A DNA stretch of 64,000 bases, taken from Peronospora farinosa (lineage: Eukaryota; Oomycota; Peronosporomycetes; Peronosporales; Peronosporaceae). This document shows, piece by piece, positions 10,034 through 21,760 of this stretch (the first letter of the stretch is position 1; every line of letters starts with the position of its first letter). The translations under genes were made by a program, and so were the position numbers. The notes under the pieces are model-generated. The model had not been told where the DNA came from, did not search any database, and saw nothing but the letters and a program-made list of their open reading frames with translations. Location: positions 1 to 64,000 of the forward strand of contig CANTFK010000863.1 in NCBI GenBank assembly GCA_947646735.1. Direction: 5' to 3'.

Positions 10034-13000
10034 CTACTGTTGGAGGTGACGGACTGGGAACATGGCGGGGTGCGCCGTTGCAAAATCTCCAAAAGGCGGA
10101 TACTTCCTCATCTTGATAAGCGCCTTCTCCAGTGATGCGCTCTCATCGTCATCGTAGCGCCTCCTCAGGTTGTGCCGAAAGTGCGCGCTGGCTGTGGTGA
10201 AGATGACCATCGTTGCTGATGTCGTCGGTGTGGGCTGTCTTCCGTCGAACAGACACCGATTGCGGTCGGACCAGATGAAGTGGAGTGTCACCGCGCGGAG
10301 CGTGTGCCATACATCTCCGATGATGTCTTCACACTCCTTCCATTCGTCTCGCACGACTGGTTTCCTTGCTGTCGCTATCATGACCCATGTCAGTTGAGAT
10401 CGGACGAACGGCGCCATGATGTTCCCAAAGTGTTCCCACAGTCTTGTCGCGAGTGAACATTCGAAGAACAAGTGCTGCTCTGTCTCGACTGCGTCGCACC
10501 TGTCTCGGATGCAGTATATGATGCGTGGGTTCGACTGCTGCAGGAACCAGAACCGCGATCGAACCGGTAGGAGTCGAAACGCGAGGCGGAACTGCAGATC
10601 TTCGAACACAGGGAGCAGGATCTTGCGCAGGTGCTTGCTGAACTTGACGTACGCTTTGATCTGCTCGTCGCCAACTCGCTGCGAGTGCACAGTCATCGGA
10701 TGTGGCTTCGTCGGTGGTTTTGGCGTCCACACCACACGCAGCAGCGCAGATCTCGGGATCGCTGGGATCAAGCACACCTTCGCGTCGCTATTGCAACCCA
10801 GATGGGGAAGAAGTCGCCGTGCACTGCTCGAAGCCTGCAGAACAAGCTGCGTCGCGCCAAGTCGCTCGACGATCTGAGTCGCTTCCTTGTACAACACTCG
10901 CAGCCACTTTGCCTGTTGTCCAGGGGAGACAGATGCAAGCGTGAAGTCAAGGTGGCGCTGGACGAAATCTTGCTGCGACGGCCAAGCACAGCTTTCACGC
11001 ATGAAGTCAACGAGCGACCGCACACCAAAGACTCGTGACACGTGCAGCCGGAAACTCCGCTGTGGCTCGACCACCATCCCAATGCACCGCCGATGCGCCA
11101 CGCAGGTGTGAGTCCGCGGAGTCTGCTCGAAATGAAGCTCTGCATCCGAATGGAACCAGATCGGCTGTCGGAGACCGTACCAAGCGCGCTCCTCAAAAGG
11201 AAGGTCTTGCCACGTGACTTCCCACCGGATCTTGTACCACCACGTCCACGTCGCTCTCCACCAGGTTGAAGTCAGTCTCCACTTGATCATGTCGCCATGT
11301 CGGAGTGGAGAGACCACGAGGAAGTCGAGTGCGTTGTAGCCACCGGTGCGAGGAAGAACCAGTTGGAGCAACTCACAGCTCGCTGTCGTCCAGTTCCGCG
11401 CTTCCGTCACTCTCGCAGCCCGTATGAACTGCAGAAGCAGCTGAAGACGCTGGCGCTTGAGATGTGCTTCCAGGCTTGGGATTCCCAAACCACCTTCACT
11501 CCGTCGCTGATACAGGAACTCGCTTGGGATCAGCTGGATGTACGACGCGTCTCGGTCGTGCTTTCGACTCAGCACGAACCGATTCAGCATCGACTGCCAT
11601 CGCTTCACGACTGTTGCTGGGATTGACACATGTTGTGTGTAGTGCCACAAGCGGGAGAGCACCATCGTTTGAGCGACCAGAAGTCGCCCACGAAGCGTCC
11701 TTGCGCGCCGGTACCACATCTTGAAGCCGTCGTAGAAGCGCTGCTCGAGGAACTCCACGAGGTCGTCATCCACCGACGACTGCCCAAACGGGATGCCAAG
11801 GTACTTCACCGTCTCCGCACGACCCAGCACTTGCACTCCGGGGAGCGAAGGGCAGGTCTGGTTCCGATTTAGTGCTAGCAGCGTCGACTTGGACAGATTG
11901 AGCTTCGCGCCAGAGCCTTTGCAGTACTCATCCACGGTGTCAAGCTGCGCCTGCAAGTTCGGTATCGAGCTCGCAAGCAGAGTTGAGTCGTCCGCGAAGA
12001 ACGTGCTCGTCGTCGTGTGGTCTGCATTCAGACACACTCCGTACTCTTCGTGCGCACGCAGCATGTTGCCGAGCGGCTCGATGGTCAAGACGAAGAGCAG
12101 CGCAGACAACGGATCGCCTTGCTTCACTCCTCGTGTCGGAAACAGCGCAGGCTGGATGTTCTGGTTGATGAGAAGATGCGCTTGAGGGTCGGTGTACAGC
12201 AGCTTGATCCACTGAGCAAACTCTGAACCGAACCTCATTCGCTCGAGCAGCCGGAACATGTAGTCCCAGTTCACTCGATCGAACGCCTTCTGGAAGTCCA
12301 AGAACATCGCGTACGCTTCTTCATCGCGACTCGTTGTCAAGTCTTGGAGGTCCGCGAGGAACCGCACATGGTGGTGAATTGAGCGACCCTTGACGAAGCC
12401 CTTCTGGTCGGGATGGATCAAGTCGGCGATCACTTGCTGGAGTCGATACGTCAGAGCCTTGGACAGCACCTTCACATCGACCTGCACCAGTGCGATGGGT
12501 CGGTAGTTGCCAGGCTCTGCTCTCGAACCCTTCTTGTGCAGAAGCACGACTGCAGACTTGCGCTGAGACGGGAGCAGCACGCCACGCTTGAGACGTTCGT
12601 TGAACACGATGCTCAAGCACTCTCCGAACACGTCCGGAGCCACCTGGTAGAAACCAGCGGTCAATCCGTCCATGCCGGGTGCTGACGACGCTTTCATGTG
12701 TCGGATCGCGCTCGCAAGGTCCGAAGAAGTGACCGGTGCGTCCAAGATCGCACGGTCAGTCTCCGTGACGAAGCAGACAATCGAGTCGAGAAGCTTGCGC
12801 TGCATGCCATCGTCGGGTGGAGGAGCTCTCCCTGTCGGACTGTTGGGGTCTCCCATCTCGGACCCCCAGTGCTCCAGGAAGCGGAGAGAGATCTCGTGAG
12901 GGTTCGTCGAGACACTTCCACCCGGTGTCATCACCTCTTCGATCGAGACTCGTCTCAAGCTCGTGTCCAGCGGACGGAAGAAGTGCTTGGTCGATTTCTC

Positions 13001-14113
13001 GGAGTTGGCGGCTTGGAAGTCGAATGCAGTGTCTTGGTTGTATTGGCTCGTCCGCGTGACCGTCTCCTTATAGTTCCTCATGGCTTCGTCGAAGTGGTCT
13101 CGATTCGAATCGCTTCCTGCTGTGCGATACCTTGCCGCAGCTTGATCCAACTGCACGCGAGCTTCTTCGACAGCTTGAGAGTCTTGCATCCGGAGCTTCT
13201 TCTGCACGTCTTGGAGTTGGGTCTTGATGCTCGCCTTCCATTCCTCCCAGATCTTGCCTGGGTTGGACGTGGTGCGTAGCTTGTCTCGGACCAGCTCGGC
13301 TTCTTTCTCGATCGCAGACACCACCACTGGGTATTCCAGCAGATAGCGGGGGAACTTCCAGTACCCTCGTCCATGCAGCTGCGAGCCAGACCTGAAACTC
13401 ACACTGTGAGCAAGGTGGTCTCCAGCATGCATCGGCAGGAAGTACTTGGAGGTGTCGTAGAAGCGGTCGTAGAAAGACTCTGACAGCAAGATGTAGTCCA
13501 GCCGATTCTTCCGAGGAAGAGGACCAGTGAACACACGCTTGGTGTCGAAGTGGATCCGCCATGCATCGACGACACCCAGCTTCGCCAACCATTCGAGGCA
13601 ACTGGACCGGCTGGGATCGTAGCGCAAGTCGGGGTTGGAAGAATCAAGTCTCGGGTCCAGGGGAGTGTTGAGATCGCCCAACACAAAATGCGTCGCTTGA
13701 TCTTCGAACTCCTCGGTCGCCAAGCTCGAGAAGAATTGTTGCTTTTCTTGGCGGTCCACAGGCGCATACACGTTGTGAATGTAGATGGGAGCACTCTCAA
13801 CCATTACTTTCACGACGAGGTAGCGTCCGGGAACCGACAGACTTGGAAATTCAACAGCCGAGTCGAAGCCAGGGAAGTCAGAGCGGAGCACAGTCAACAC
13901 TCCATTGCTCCGTCCTCGCGTGGGTCGATGCAGCTGTGAGTTGGGGTCGTCCACGAAGACCTTGTGCTTGAAGCTCGAGTCGAGGTGGAACTTGAAATTG
14001 GAAAGATGGGTGCTGTCGCCGAACTTGGTTTCTTGGACGCACGCCATTGAGTACTTGGAGAGCATGCTCTCGATAAATAGGTGGCCATTCTTCTTGATGC
14101 CATTAGTGTTCAC
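10034..14113 (-). CDS. LINE ORF2: AP-endonuclease, reverse transcriptase, zinc-finger protein
   Basis: A 1359-codon open frame. Residues 1-240 form an AP-like endonuclease: NTNGI at 2-6, QETKF with Glu28, LGDLNT at 145-150, LDYILL at 205-210 and GDHLAHS at 231-237 with the catalytic Asp-His. Residues about 515-790 are reverse transcriptase: YRPIALV at 537-543, LDFQKAFD with Asp606 at 605-612, GVKQGDPLS at 662-670 and active site FADD at 706-709. A zf-RVT finger (C-x4-C, H, C) is at 1201-1219. It should nick the tRNA-Lys target and prime reverse transcription. The listed first codon is GTG. The frame is open further upstream past the ORF1 stop, and no ATG precedes the catalytic NTNGI, so translation may need reinitiation or frameshifting. 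No RNase H was seen. Confidence 0.95.
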   Translation of the reverse strand: MNTNGIKKNGHLFIESMLSKYSMACVQETKFGDSTHLSNFKFHLDSSFKHKVFVDDPNSQLHRPTRGRSNGVLTVLRSDFPGFDSAVEFPSLSVPGRYLVVKVMVESAPIYIHNVYAPVDRQEKQQFFSSLATEEFEDQATHFVLGDLNTPLDPRLDSSNPDLRYDPSRSSCLEWLAKLGVVDAWRIHFDTKRVFTGPLPRKNRLDYILLSESFYDRFYDTSKYFLPMHAGDHLAHSVSFRSGSQLHGRGYWKFPRYLLEYPVVVSAIEKEAELVRDKLRTTSNPGKIWEEWKASIKTQLQDVQKKLRMQDSQAVEEARVQLDQAAARYRTAGSDSNRDHFDEAMRNYKETVTRTSQYNQDTAFDFQAANSEKSTKHFFRPLDTSLRRVSIEEVMTPGGSVSTNPHEISLRFLEHWGSEMGDPNSPTGRAPPPDDGMQRKLLDSIVCFVTETDRAILDAPVTSSDLASAIRHMKASSAPGMDGLTAGFYQVAPDVFGECLSIVFNERLKRGVLLPSQRKSAVVLLHKKGSRAEPGNYRPIALVQVDVKVLSKALTYRLQQVIADLIHPDQKGFVKGRSIHHHVRFLADLQDLTTSRDEEAYAMFLDFQKAFDRVNWDYMFRLLERMRFGSEFAQWIKLLYTDPQAHLLINQNIQPALFPTRGVKQGDPLSALLFVLTIEPLGNMLRAHEEYGVCLNADHTTTSTFFADDSTLLASSIPNLQAQLDTVDEYCKGSGAKLNLSKSTLLALNRNQTCPSLPGVQVLGRAETVKYLGIPFGQSSVDDDLVEFLEQRFYDGFKMWYRRARTLRGRLLVAQTMVLSRLWHYTQHVSIPATVVKRWQSMLNRFVLSRKHDRDASYIQLIPSEFLYQRRSEGGLGIPSLEAHLKRQRLQLLLQFIRAARVTEARNWTTASCELLQLVLPRTGGYNALDFLVVSPLRHGDMIKWRLTSTWWRATWTWWYKIRWEVTWQDLPFEERAWYGLRQPIWFHSDAELHFEQTPRTHTCVAHRRCIGMVVEPQRSFRLHVSRVFGVRSLVDFMRESCAWPSQQDFVQRHLDFTLASVSPGQQAKWLRVLYKEATQIVERLGATQLVLQASSSARRLLPHLGCNSDAKVCLIPAIPRSALLRVVWTPKPPTKPHPMTVHSQRVGDEQIKAYVKFSKHLRKILLPVFEDLQFRLAFRLLPVRSRFWFLQQSNPRIIYCIRDRCDAVETEQHLFFECSLATRLWEHFGNIMAPFVRSQLTWVMIATARKPVVRDEWKECEDIIGDVWHTLRAVTLHFIWSDRNRCLFDGRQPTPTTSATMVIFTTASAHFRHNLRRRYDDDESASLEKALIKMRKYPPFGDFATAHPAMFPVRHLQQ

Positions 14114-14162
14114 AGTCAGAACACTGATGTTGCTCCACGTCGGTTGTGACGTCGAGGAAGGT

Positions 14163-16965
14163 TTAGCAACGAGTGGCCAATCCGCCCGCTACCATCGCAA
14201 CTCCACCTTCAACGACTTGAAGCTGCAACACCGAAGCGTCTTCTTTGTAGAACCCGTCAAGCTTCTGAAGCGACTCGAGGTCGTCCAGAAGGTGACCTTG
14301 CCACTGCACTTCACTCCACTGCTGCATACAGTGCGCACCGAGCTCGGACCGCAAGAGACGAAGGAGGGTGTTCACGTGGAGAAGTCGCGTGTTGTGTGCT
14401 GGGATCCACTCGACGGGCTGACCCGTGAGGTACTGGATCCAGTGGTCGTTGTTGAAGATCGTCGGCGCGATCGACATGAGCATGAGCTCGAACATGCCCA
14501 AAGCCTTGGACGAGCGAGACAGCTCCTTGATCGAGTCGGACGACGTCCACCACTTCGCACACGTCTTGAAAATGTCGCTACGCTTCGACGGAACTGCCGA
14601 TCCCATCAGCTTCTTCCACTTCGTGCTGAACGTGGTGTCTTCATTGGGCTGCGTCGCACAGAACACGCGGTTGATCGCGTGAAGTTGCGCCAGTTCTGCG
14701 ATCTCGTGTCCGCTTCCAGCCATCTTCAACGCCAATGCGCTGTTGAAGGCGAGCGGACACTCGACCGCTTTCTTCGTGATGTGGTCAGGATTCGTGGCGT
14801 TCTCGAGCAGCTTGCACACGCCGTCGACCTTCTTGTCCGCTTTCGCAAGACAGTCAGGGAGGGTGTTGAGAAGCGCCGTGTTCTCGTCGTTGATCATCGC
14901 CTCGGTCACTTCGAGGACCGGCGACGCCTTTGCTGCTTTCTTGATCTTCGTGTGGTGCTTCTCGACGAAGAAAGCAGACTCGGTCGAGGTCTTCAATTCG
15001 TCGGGACGCTTCACATCCGCAGGGACAACCTGATAGCGGACTCCATACTGTTTGTCAGCAGTCAAGTTCTTCGATTCGAACTTGACCTCCATCGACTGGA
15101 GCGCTTGAAAGTAGTTGGAGGTGGCGATGCCATTCAAGGGCTGCGTGGACTGCTTCACCAACATGTTGGAGAAGTCGATCGCGTTGCGGCCGCGTTTCTT
15201 CTTGTTGGACGCATCGATGAAGCCATCGCTGGCTCCGGTGGTCAACAACAGCTTCGGCTTGGCTGTAGCTTTCGGACTCCCTGGGGGAGTGATCTTGCCG
15301 TTGGATCCGTTGAACGTCGAGATCGAGAGCGCATCCGAGTTGCTTCCTTGAAGCTTGGTGAGCTGATTGGCAGCGGGTGGCTTGCCATGCTGAGCTCCTT
15401 TCTGGAGCTGACCTTCCCGTTTTTTCGCATCCTCAACTGCCCTTTGAAGCGAGGTTTGCTTGGTTATCGCCGTCGGTCGATCGCATTCGCATTTGCATTT
15501 ACAGCTTGCGCGTACGTCCGTGTTAGAGTGGTGTTGTTGATGATGCTGGCGATCTGGCTCGGGCACAGGTGCAGACGGCGGAAAGACGTCGTCAGTCGTG
15601 CCCAAATCGATTCCGTGTTGCGAGCGAAAGCCAAACGGCAGACGCTCAGAGCTGGAAAGGAGCGTTCTTCCCGTGTGCCGGGTGCAGCTTATTCTCAAAC
15701 AACACTTGGTCACAGACGCTGCCGTTCACCAACAAGGCACTGGAGGACATGAACTTGACAAGAAGTACACCCGCCAAGTCGCAGACGTGATACCAGTCGC
15801 GAGGTTCACTTCTCGAAAGGTGTCATACACTGGCTTGCACCCTAGCAGGAACAAGCGCTGCATGATCAAATCCGTATCCGTGTCAGAGTCGACATTAGAG
15901 ATGTCGATGAAGTACTTGCCGCCAAGGATGTCAAACTCCTTGAACAGGTACACCCCACCGAGGATGTTCACCTTCGTCCGCTTCGAGTTGCAGACAAGCT
16001 TCCTTCGATTTCACCTTCATTCGAAGATTGCCACCGGGAAGCTTTGAGATCTGGCCTATCTCGTAGCGGCTGTAGAGGTCTTCGAGAAAGTCGTTGCCAT
16101 GGTTTCTGACCCGAAAGCGAAGACAGTAATTTTCTGGAGCGGAAGTCTTGGCAAGCGTCCGTACCAGTCTCGATCACCATGTCGTACTTGGCGCGAGGAA
16201 GCTACATACGGCCGAGCTTGATCCATGCGAGACGCGATGAACGACCAATCGCCACCAGCGGCGTACTGGCGCTCGATCCCCTCAATATCGCAAGCGAGTG
16301 GCTTCGGGGTCTCGACGCGACTTGCGGGCAGCATCGTTCTCAGCACGGTCGCGACGAAGGTGGTCGTGCTGCCGGAGCAGCTCGGCCATGGTCGGACGTG
16401 TGTCTTCGGCTGGCGCTTCCACAGTACCTCCTTCCACCATGACGACATCCCCATCGTCAGTGGTGGTGTCAGGCGGATTCTCGGTTAAAGTACCACCTGG
16501 GGTGGTCGCTTCATCCAGTCCTGGAAGTCCCTCCGAAGATGGGTTGAAGCTGGAATTTTCTCCAGTTTCGAAATCACTTCCCAAATGTTTGCAAGTTGAA
16601 CTTGCAGTTGGGGTGGGTTCGGAACCGGATCCCAATTTTGGTCGACTTGCACTTGCACTTGCACTTGCACTTGCACTTGGACTTGAACTTGAACTTGGGG
16701 TGGGTTGAAAACCAGATCCCAAATTTTCGCGCGTTGAACTTGAACTTGCACTTGAACCTGGGGTGGGTTCAGAGTCTTGCGACACCGAACCGTTCCCTCC
16801 CGTTCCACGAATCCACGCTTCTGATTGGTCAGAGCCATGGGTTGAGGACGACGGGGGAACAGACGAGGCAGGCTTCTCACTGGATTCTTTCCCGGAACCA
16901 TGATGACGAGCGGCATTGGCTGGGTTGGCAGCTGTGGCCGAGGTTGGATTCGTGGGAGCGAACAT
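14163..16965 (-). pseudogene. LINE ORF1 (RNA-binding/structural protein), frameshifted
   Basis: ORF1 begins with ATG at 16965 in a low-complexity Ser/Pro/Thr-rich N-terminus with an (SA)n stretch. It continues in pieces in different frames: 16965-16282, about 16330-16180, 16180-15970, 15971-15765, about 15765-15660, and a 516-codon C-terminal piece 15713-14163. A conserved-looking core includes GGKYFIDISNVDSDTD (about 15920-15873), and further down a short cysteine run CKCKCEC. At least four frame changes separate the pieces, so it cannot make one protein as assembled, although ORF2 is intact. Its stop at 14163 lies inside the open ORF2 frame. The C-terminal part is not assigned to a named domain. 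Confidence 0.75.
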
Positions 16966-17063
16966 AGCGGAAAAGCTTGGACAGAGGGGGGCGGCGGGAG
17001 CGGCGGGCGAGAGAGGGTTCTTCTGAAGAGTCGACTTGTGGGGTAGCCGGCAAATTGAGAAGT

Positions 17064-17136
17064 ACCCGTCTAGCTCAGTTGGTAGAGCGCTGGCCTTTTA
17101 AGCCAGTGGTCGTGGGTTCGAGCCCCACGGGGGGTG
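17064..17136 (+). tRNA. tRNA-Lys: tRNA-Lys(UUU), copy 8
   Basis: Complete gene at the 5' end of the minus-strand LINE. Its upstream base is t of the LINE 5' end (gaagt) instead of the native cacac flank. The gene survives because its first 18 nt were duplicated on LINE insertion (partner at 9812-9829). Confidence 0.95.
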
Positions 17137-18233
17137 TTTGCTTCTTTGCGGTCGGCTCTTACCACGCGTGAGCGAGCTGTGCTTGTGTGCGTGTGTTATG
17201 TTTAGCCTGTTGCTTTCGTGATACAATGCTCGGGTGAACGGCATCACTGGTGGAACTGCATTCTCCTTCATTTACCCCATTATACTAACAAGCATTCTAC
17301 TGCACCTACTTTCGCCGCGCTCTTAGCGCCTCGTCGACTAGCCTCAAGTATTACGTCCTTTCAGCGGCGCATCGGATGCACACAATCGATCATGAACGGT
17401 GACATGAACTATGCGGTGCGCTGACGAACTGGCAAACATGGGCGACTGACTGCGAGGCAAAGATGGCCCAGATGGGAGGAAAGCCCGAAGGATGGTCCAC
17501 GAGCTTCGCTTACATGGGAAAGATCTGCAAGCTGAAGAAAGGAAGATACAAGTGCTGCGGCCAGCCTGATGATGATGACACTATATAGATTCAAGTGGAC
17601 TAACAGACCAGGTAATGATGGTCCATCATTCTCACACACGTAGCAATGAGGAAGCTTGCAATAGCACACAGATGCGGAGGCTAAGTGCTTAATCTGAAGC
17701 AAATGTAGCTGTTTGTTTTGGGCTGGACGACGAGGTCTGGGATACGTTACATTCTGAATGTCATTCATCAATGTCGTTACAACGCGTACATGACGACACA
17801 CTGGGGTTCTCGCGTGATCCCGTGAAAGGACTAGGCACTAATACGAACAACACGCTTCAGATGTAACCGTACTTGCAGCACGTCTGATGACTAACTTAAA
17901 CTGCACGAGGAATTGTAGTGAGCTCGTTCATTTGCCAATTTGCCCCCGACTGCCTAGGCACTTTGTTGTCCTTCTTGATCCATTGATTTTGCTTTCTGTG
18001 TTGCTTTGCATTGCATCGAATAAGAGCAAACGAAGCAGGCATCCGTCAGTTCATACCATTGCGATGACTATTTTGTCAACCTTGATGATAAGTCACTGCT
18101 GGTTCCTTTGCGTGTACCTTAGGCAGGTGGTGTGTGTACGTTGGATTGCGCGATGTGCTGCGCATGGTGCTGCGGTTTGGCTGTGCGTGATAGTGCGCTT
18201 TGTGTTAAGTTGCTGCAAGGTTTCGAAACACAC

Positions 18234-18306
18234 ACCCGTCTAGCTCAGTTGGTAGAGCGCTGGCCTTTTAAGCCAGTGGTCGTGGGTTCGAGCCCCACGG
18301 GGGGTG
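18234..18306 (+). tRNA. tRNA-Lys: tRNA-Lys(UUU), copy 9
   Basis: Intact copy in an empty unit. The same unit carries the private ctcaaatatt substitution about 280 bp downstream. Confidence 0.95.
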
Positions 18307-19403
18307 TTTGCTTCTTTGCGGTCGGCTCTTACCACGCGTGAGCGAGCTGTGCTTGTGTGCGTGTGTTATGTTTAGCCTGTTGCTTTCGTGATACAATGCT
18401 CGGGTGAACGGCATCACTGGTGGAACTGCATTCTCCTTCATTTACCCCATTATACTAACAAGCATTCTACTGCACCTACTTTCGCCGCGCTCTTAGCGCC
18501 TCGTCGACTAGCCTCAAATATTACGTCCTTTCAGCGGCGCATCGGATGCACACAATCGATCATGAACGGTGACATGAACTATGCGGTGCGCTGACGAACT
18601 GGCAAACATGGGCGACTGACTGCGAGGCAAAGATGACCCAGATGGGAGGAAAGCCCGAAGGATGGTCCACGAGCTTCGCTTACATGGGAAAGATCTGCAA
18701 GCTGAAGAAAGGAAGATACAAGTGCTGCGGCCAGCCTGATGATGATGACACTATATAGATTCAAGTGGACTAACAGACCAGGTAATGATGGTCCATCATT
18801 CTCACACACGTAGCAATGAGGAAGCTTGCAATAGCACACAGATGCGGAGGCTAAGTGCTTAATCTGAAGCAAATGTAGCTGTTTGTTTTGGGCTGGACGA
18901 CGAGGTCTGGGATACGTTACATTCTGAATGTCATTCATCAATGTCGTTACAACGCGTACATGACGACACACTGGGGTTCTCGCGTGATCCCGTGAAAGGA
19001 CTAGGCACTAATACGAACAACACGCTTCAGATGTAACCGTACTTGCAGCACGTCTGATGACTAACTTAAACTGCACGAGGAATTGTAGTGAGCTCGTTCA
19101 TTTGCCAATTTGCCCCCGACTGCCTAGGCACTTTGTTGTCCTTCTTGATCCATTGATTTTGCTTTCTGTGTTGCTTTGCATTGCATCGAATAAGAGCAAA
19201 CGAAGCAGGCATCCGTCAGTTCATACCATTGCGATGACTATTTTGTCAACCTTGATGATAAGTCACTGCTGGTTCCTTTGCGTGTACCTTAGGCAGGTGG
19301 TGTGTGTACGTTGGATTGCGCGATGTGCTGCGCATGGTGCTGCGGTTTGGCTGTGCGTGATAGTGCGCTTTGTGTTAAGTTGCTGCAAGGTTTCGAAACA
19401 CAC

Positions 19404-19476
19404 ACCCGTCTAGCTCAGTTGGTAGAGCGCTGGCCTTTTAAGCCAGTGGTCGTGGGTTCGAGCCCCACGGGGGGTG
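19404..19476 (+). tRNA. tRNA-Lys: tRNA-Lys(UUU), copy 10
   Basis: Intact copy in an empty unit that has the gatgaccc variant downstream. Confidence 0.95.
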
Positions 19477-20573
19477 TTTGCTTCTTTGCGGTCGGCTCTT
19501 ACCACGCGTGAGCGAGCTGTGCTTGTGTGCGTGTGTTATGTTTAGCCTGTTGCTTTCGTGATACAATGCTCGGGTGAACGGCATCACTGGTGGAACTGCA
19601 TTCTCCTTCATTTACCCCATTATACTAACAAGCATTCTACTGCACCTACTTTCGCCGCGCTCTTAGCGCCTCGTCGACTAGCCTCAAGTATTACGTCCTT
19701 TCAGCGGCGCATCGGATGCACACAATCGATCATGAACGGTGACATGAACTATGCGGTGCGCTGACGAACTGGCAAACATGGGCGACTGACTGCGAGGCAA
19801 AGATGACCCAGATGGGAGGAAAGCCCGAAGGATGGTCCACGAGCTTCGCTTACATGGGAAAGATCTGCAAGCTGAAGAAAGGAAGATACAAGTGCTGCGG
19901 CCAGCCTGATGATGATGACACTATATAGATTCAAGTGGACTAACAGACCAGGTAATGATGGTCCATCATTCTCACACACGTAGCAATGAGGAAGCTTGCA
20001 ATAGCACACAGATGCGGAGGCTAAGTGCTTAATCTGAAGCAAATGTAGCTGTTTGTTTTGGGCTGGACGACGAGGTCTGGGATACGTTACATTCTGAATG
20101 TCATTCATCAATGTCGTTACAACGCGTACATGACGACACACTGGGGTTCTCGCGTGATCCCGTGAAAGGACTAGGCACTAATACGAACAACACGCTTCAG
20201 ATGTAACCGTACTTGCAGCACGTCTGATGACTAACTTAAACTGCACGAGGAATTGTAGTGAGCTCGTTCATTTGCCAATTTGCCCCCGACTGCCTAGGCA
20301 CTTTGTTGTCCTTCTTGATCCATTGATTTTGCTTTCTGTGTTGCTTTGCATTGCATCGAATAAGAGCAAACGAAGCAGGCATCCGTCAGTTCATACCATT
20401 GCGATGACTATTTTGTCAACCTTGATGATAAGTCACTGCTGGTTCCTTTGCGTGTACCTTAGGCAGGTGGTGTGTGTACGTTGGATTGCGCGATGTGCTG
20501 CGCATGGTGCTGCGGTTTGGCTGTGCGTGATAGTGCGCTTTGTGTTAAGTTGCTGCAAGGTTTCGAAACACAC

Positions 20574-20646
20574 ACCCGTCTAGCTCAGTTGGTAGAGCGC
20601 TGGCCTTTTAAGCCAGTGGTCGTGGGTTCGAGCCCCACGGGGGGTG
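20574..20646 (+). tRNA. tRNA-Lys: tRNA-Lys(UUU), copy 11
   Basis: Intact copy in an empty unit, with the gatgaccc variant downstream. Confidence 0.95.
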
Positions 20647-21760
20647 TTTGCTTCTTTGCGGTCGGCTCTTACCACGCGTGAGCGAGCTGTGCTTGTGTGC
20701 GTGTGTTATGTTTAGCCTGTTGCTTTCGTGATACAATGCTCGGGTGAACGGCATCACTGGTGGAACTGCATTCTCCTTCATTTACCCCATTATACTAACA
20801 AGCATTCTACTGCACCTACTTTCGCCGCGCTCTTAGCGCCTCGTCGACTAGCCTCAAGTATTACGTCCTTTCAGCGGCGCATCGGATGCACACAATCGAT
20901 CATGAACGGTGACATGAACTATGCGGTGCGCTGACGAACTGGCAAACATGGGCGACTGACTGCGAGGCAAAGATGACCCAGATGGGAGGAAAGCCCGAAG
21001 GATGGTCCACGAGCTTCGCTTACATGGGAAAGATCTGCAAGCTGAAGAAAGGAAGATACAAGTGCTGCGGCCAGCCTGATGATGATGACACTATATAGAT
21101 TCAAGTGGACTAACAGACCAGGTAATGATGGTCCATCATTCTCACACACGTAGCAATGAGGAAGCTTGCAATAGCACACAGATGCGGAGGCTAAGTGCTT
21201 AATCTGAAGCAAATGTAGCTGTTTGTTTTGGGCTGGACGACGAGGTCTGGGATACGTTACATTCTGAATGTCATTCATCAATGTCGTTACAACGCGTACA
21301 TGACGACACACTGGGGTTCTCGCGTGATCCCGTGAAAGGACTAGGCACTAATACGAACAACACGCTTCAGATGTAACCGTACTTGCAGCACGTCTGATGA
21401 CTAACTTAAACTGCACGAGGAATTGTAGTGAGCTCGTTCATTTGCCAATTTGCCCCCGACTGCCTAGGCACTTTGTTGTCCTTCTTGATCCATTGATTTT
21501 GCTTTCTGTGTTGCTTTGCATTGCATCGAATAAGAGCAAACGAAGCAGGCATCCGTCAGTTCATACCATTGCGATGACTATTTTGTCAACCTTGATGATA
21601 AGTCACTGCTGGTTCCTTTGCGTGTACCTTAGGCAGGTGGTGTGTGTACGTTGGATTGCGCGATGTGCTGCGCATGGTGCTGCGGTTTGGCTGTGCGTGA
21701 TAGTGCGCTTTGTGTTAAGTTGCTGCAAGGTTTCGAAACACACACCCGTCTAGCTCAGTT

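Larger units (their letters stand above)
9830..17063 (-). mobile_element. APE-type non-LTR retrotransposon (L1/Tx1-like) inserted in tRNA-Lys
   Basis: A 7234 bp element is flanked by the 18 bp duplication acccgtctagctcagttg (9812-9829 and 17064-17081), which is the 5' end of tRNA-Lys. On the minus strand there is a 98 bp 5' UTR (17063-16966), then ORF1 (broken), ORF2 (intact) and a 204 bp 3' UTR. The 3' end is taatatagacaaccttt and resembles the SINE tail taatatacaactaactt. The insertion point matches that of all five SINEs to within one base. RT and endonuclease features place it in the L1/Tx1 group, which contains other sequence-specific families; the exact clade is inferred. Confidence 0.93.

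Noticed and set aside
13905..15752. 615-codon plus-strand frame across LINE ORF1/ORF2
   Set aside because: It is the antisense shadow of the LINE frames, which carry the endonuclease and ORF1 features.
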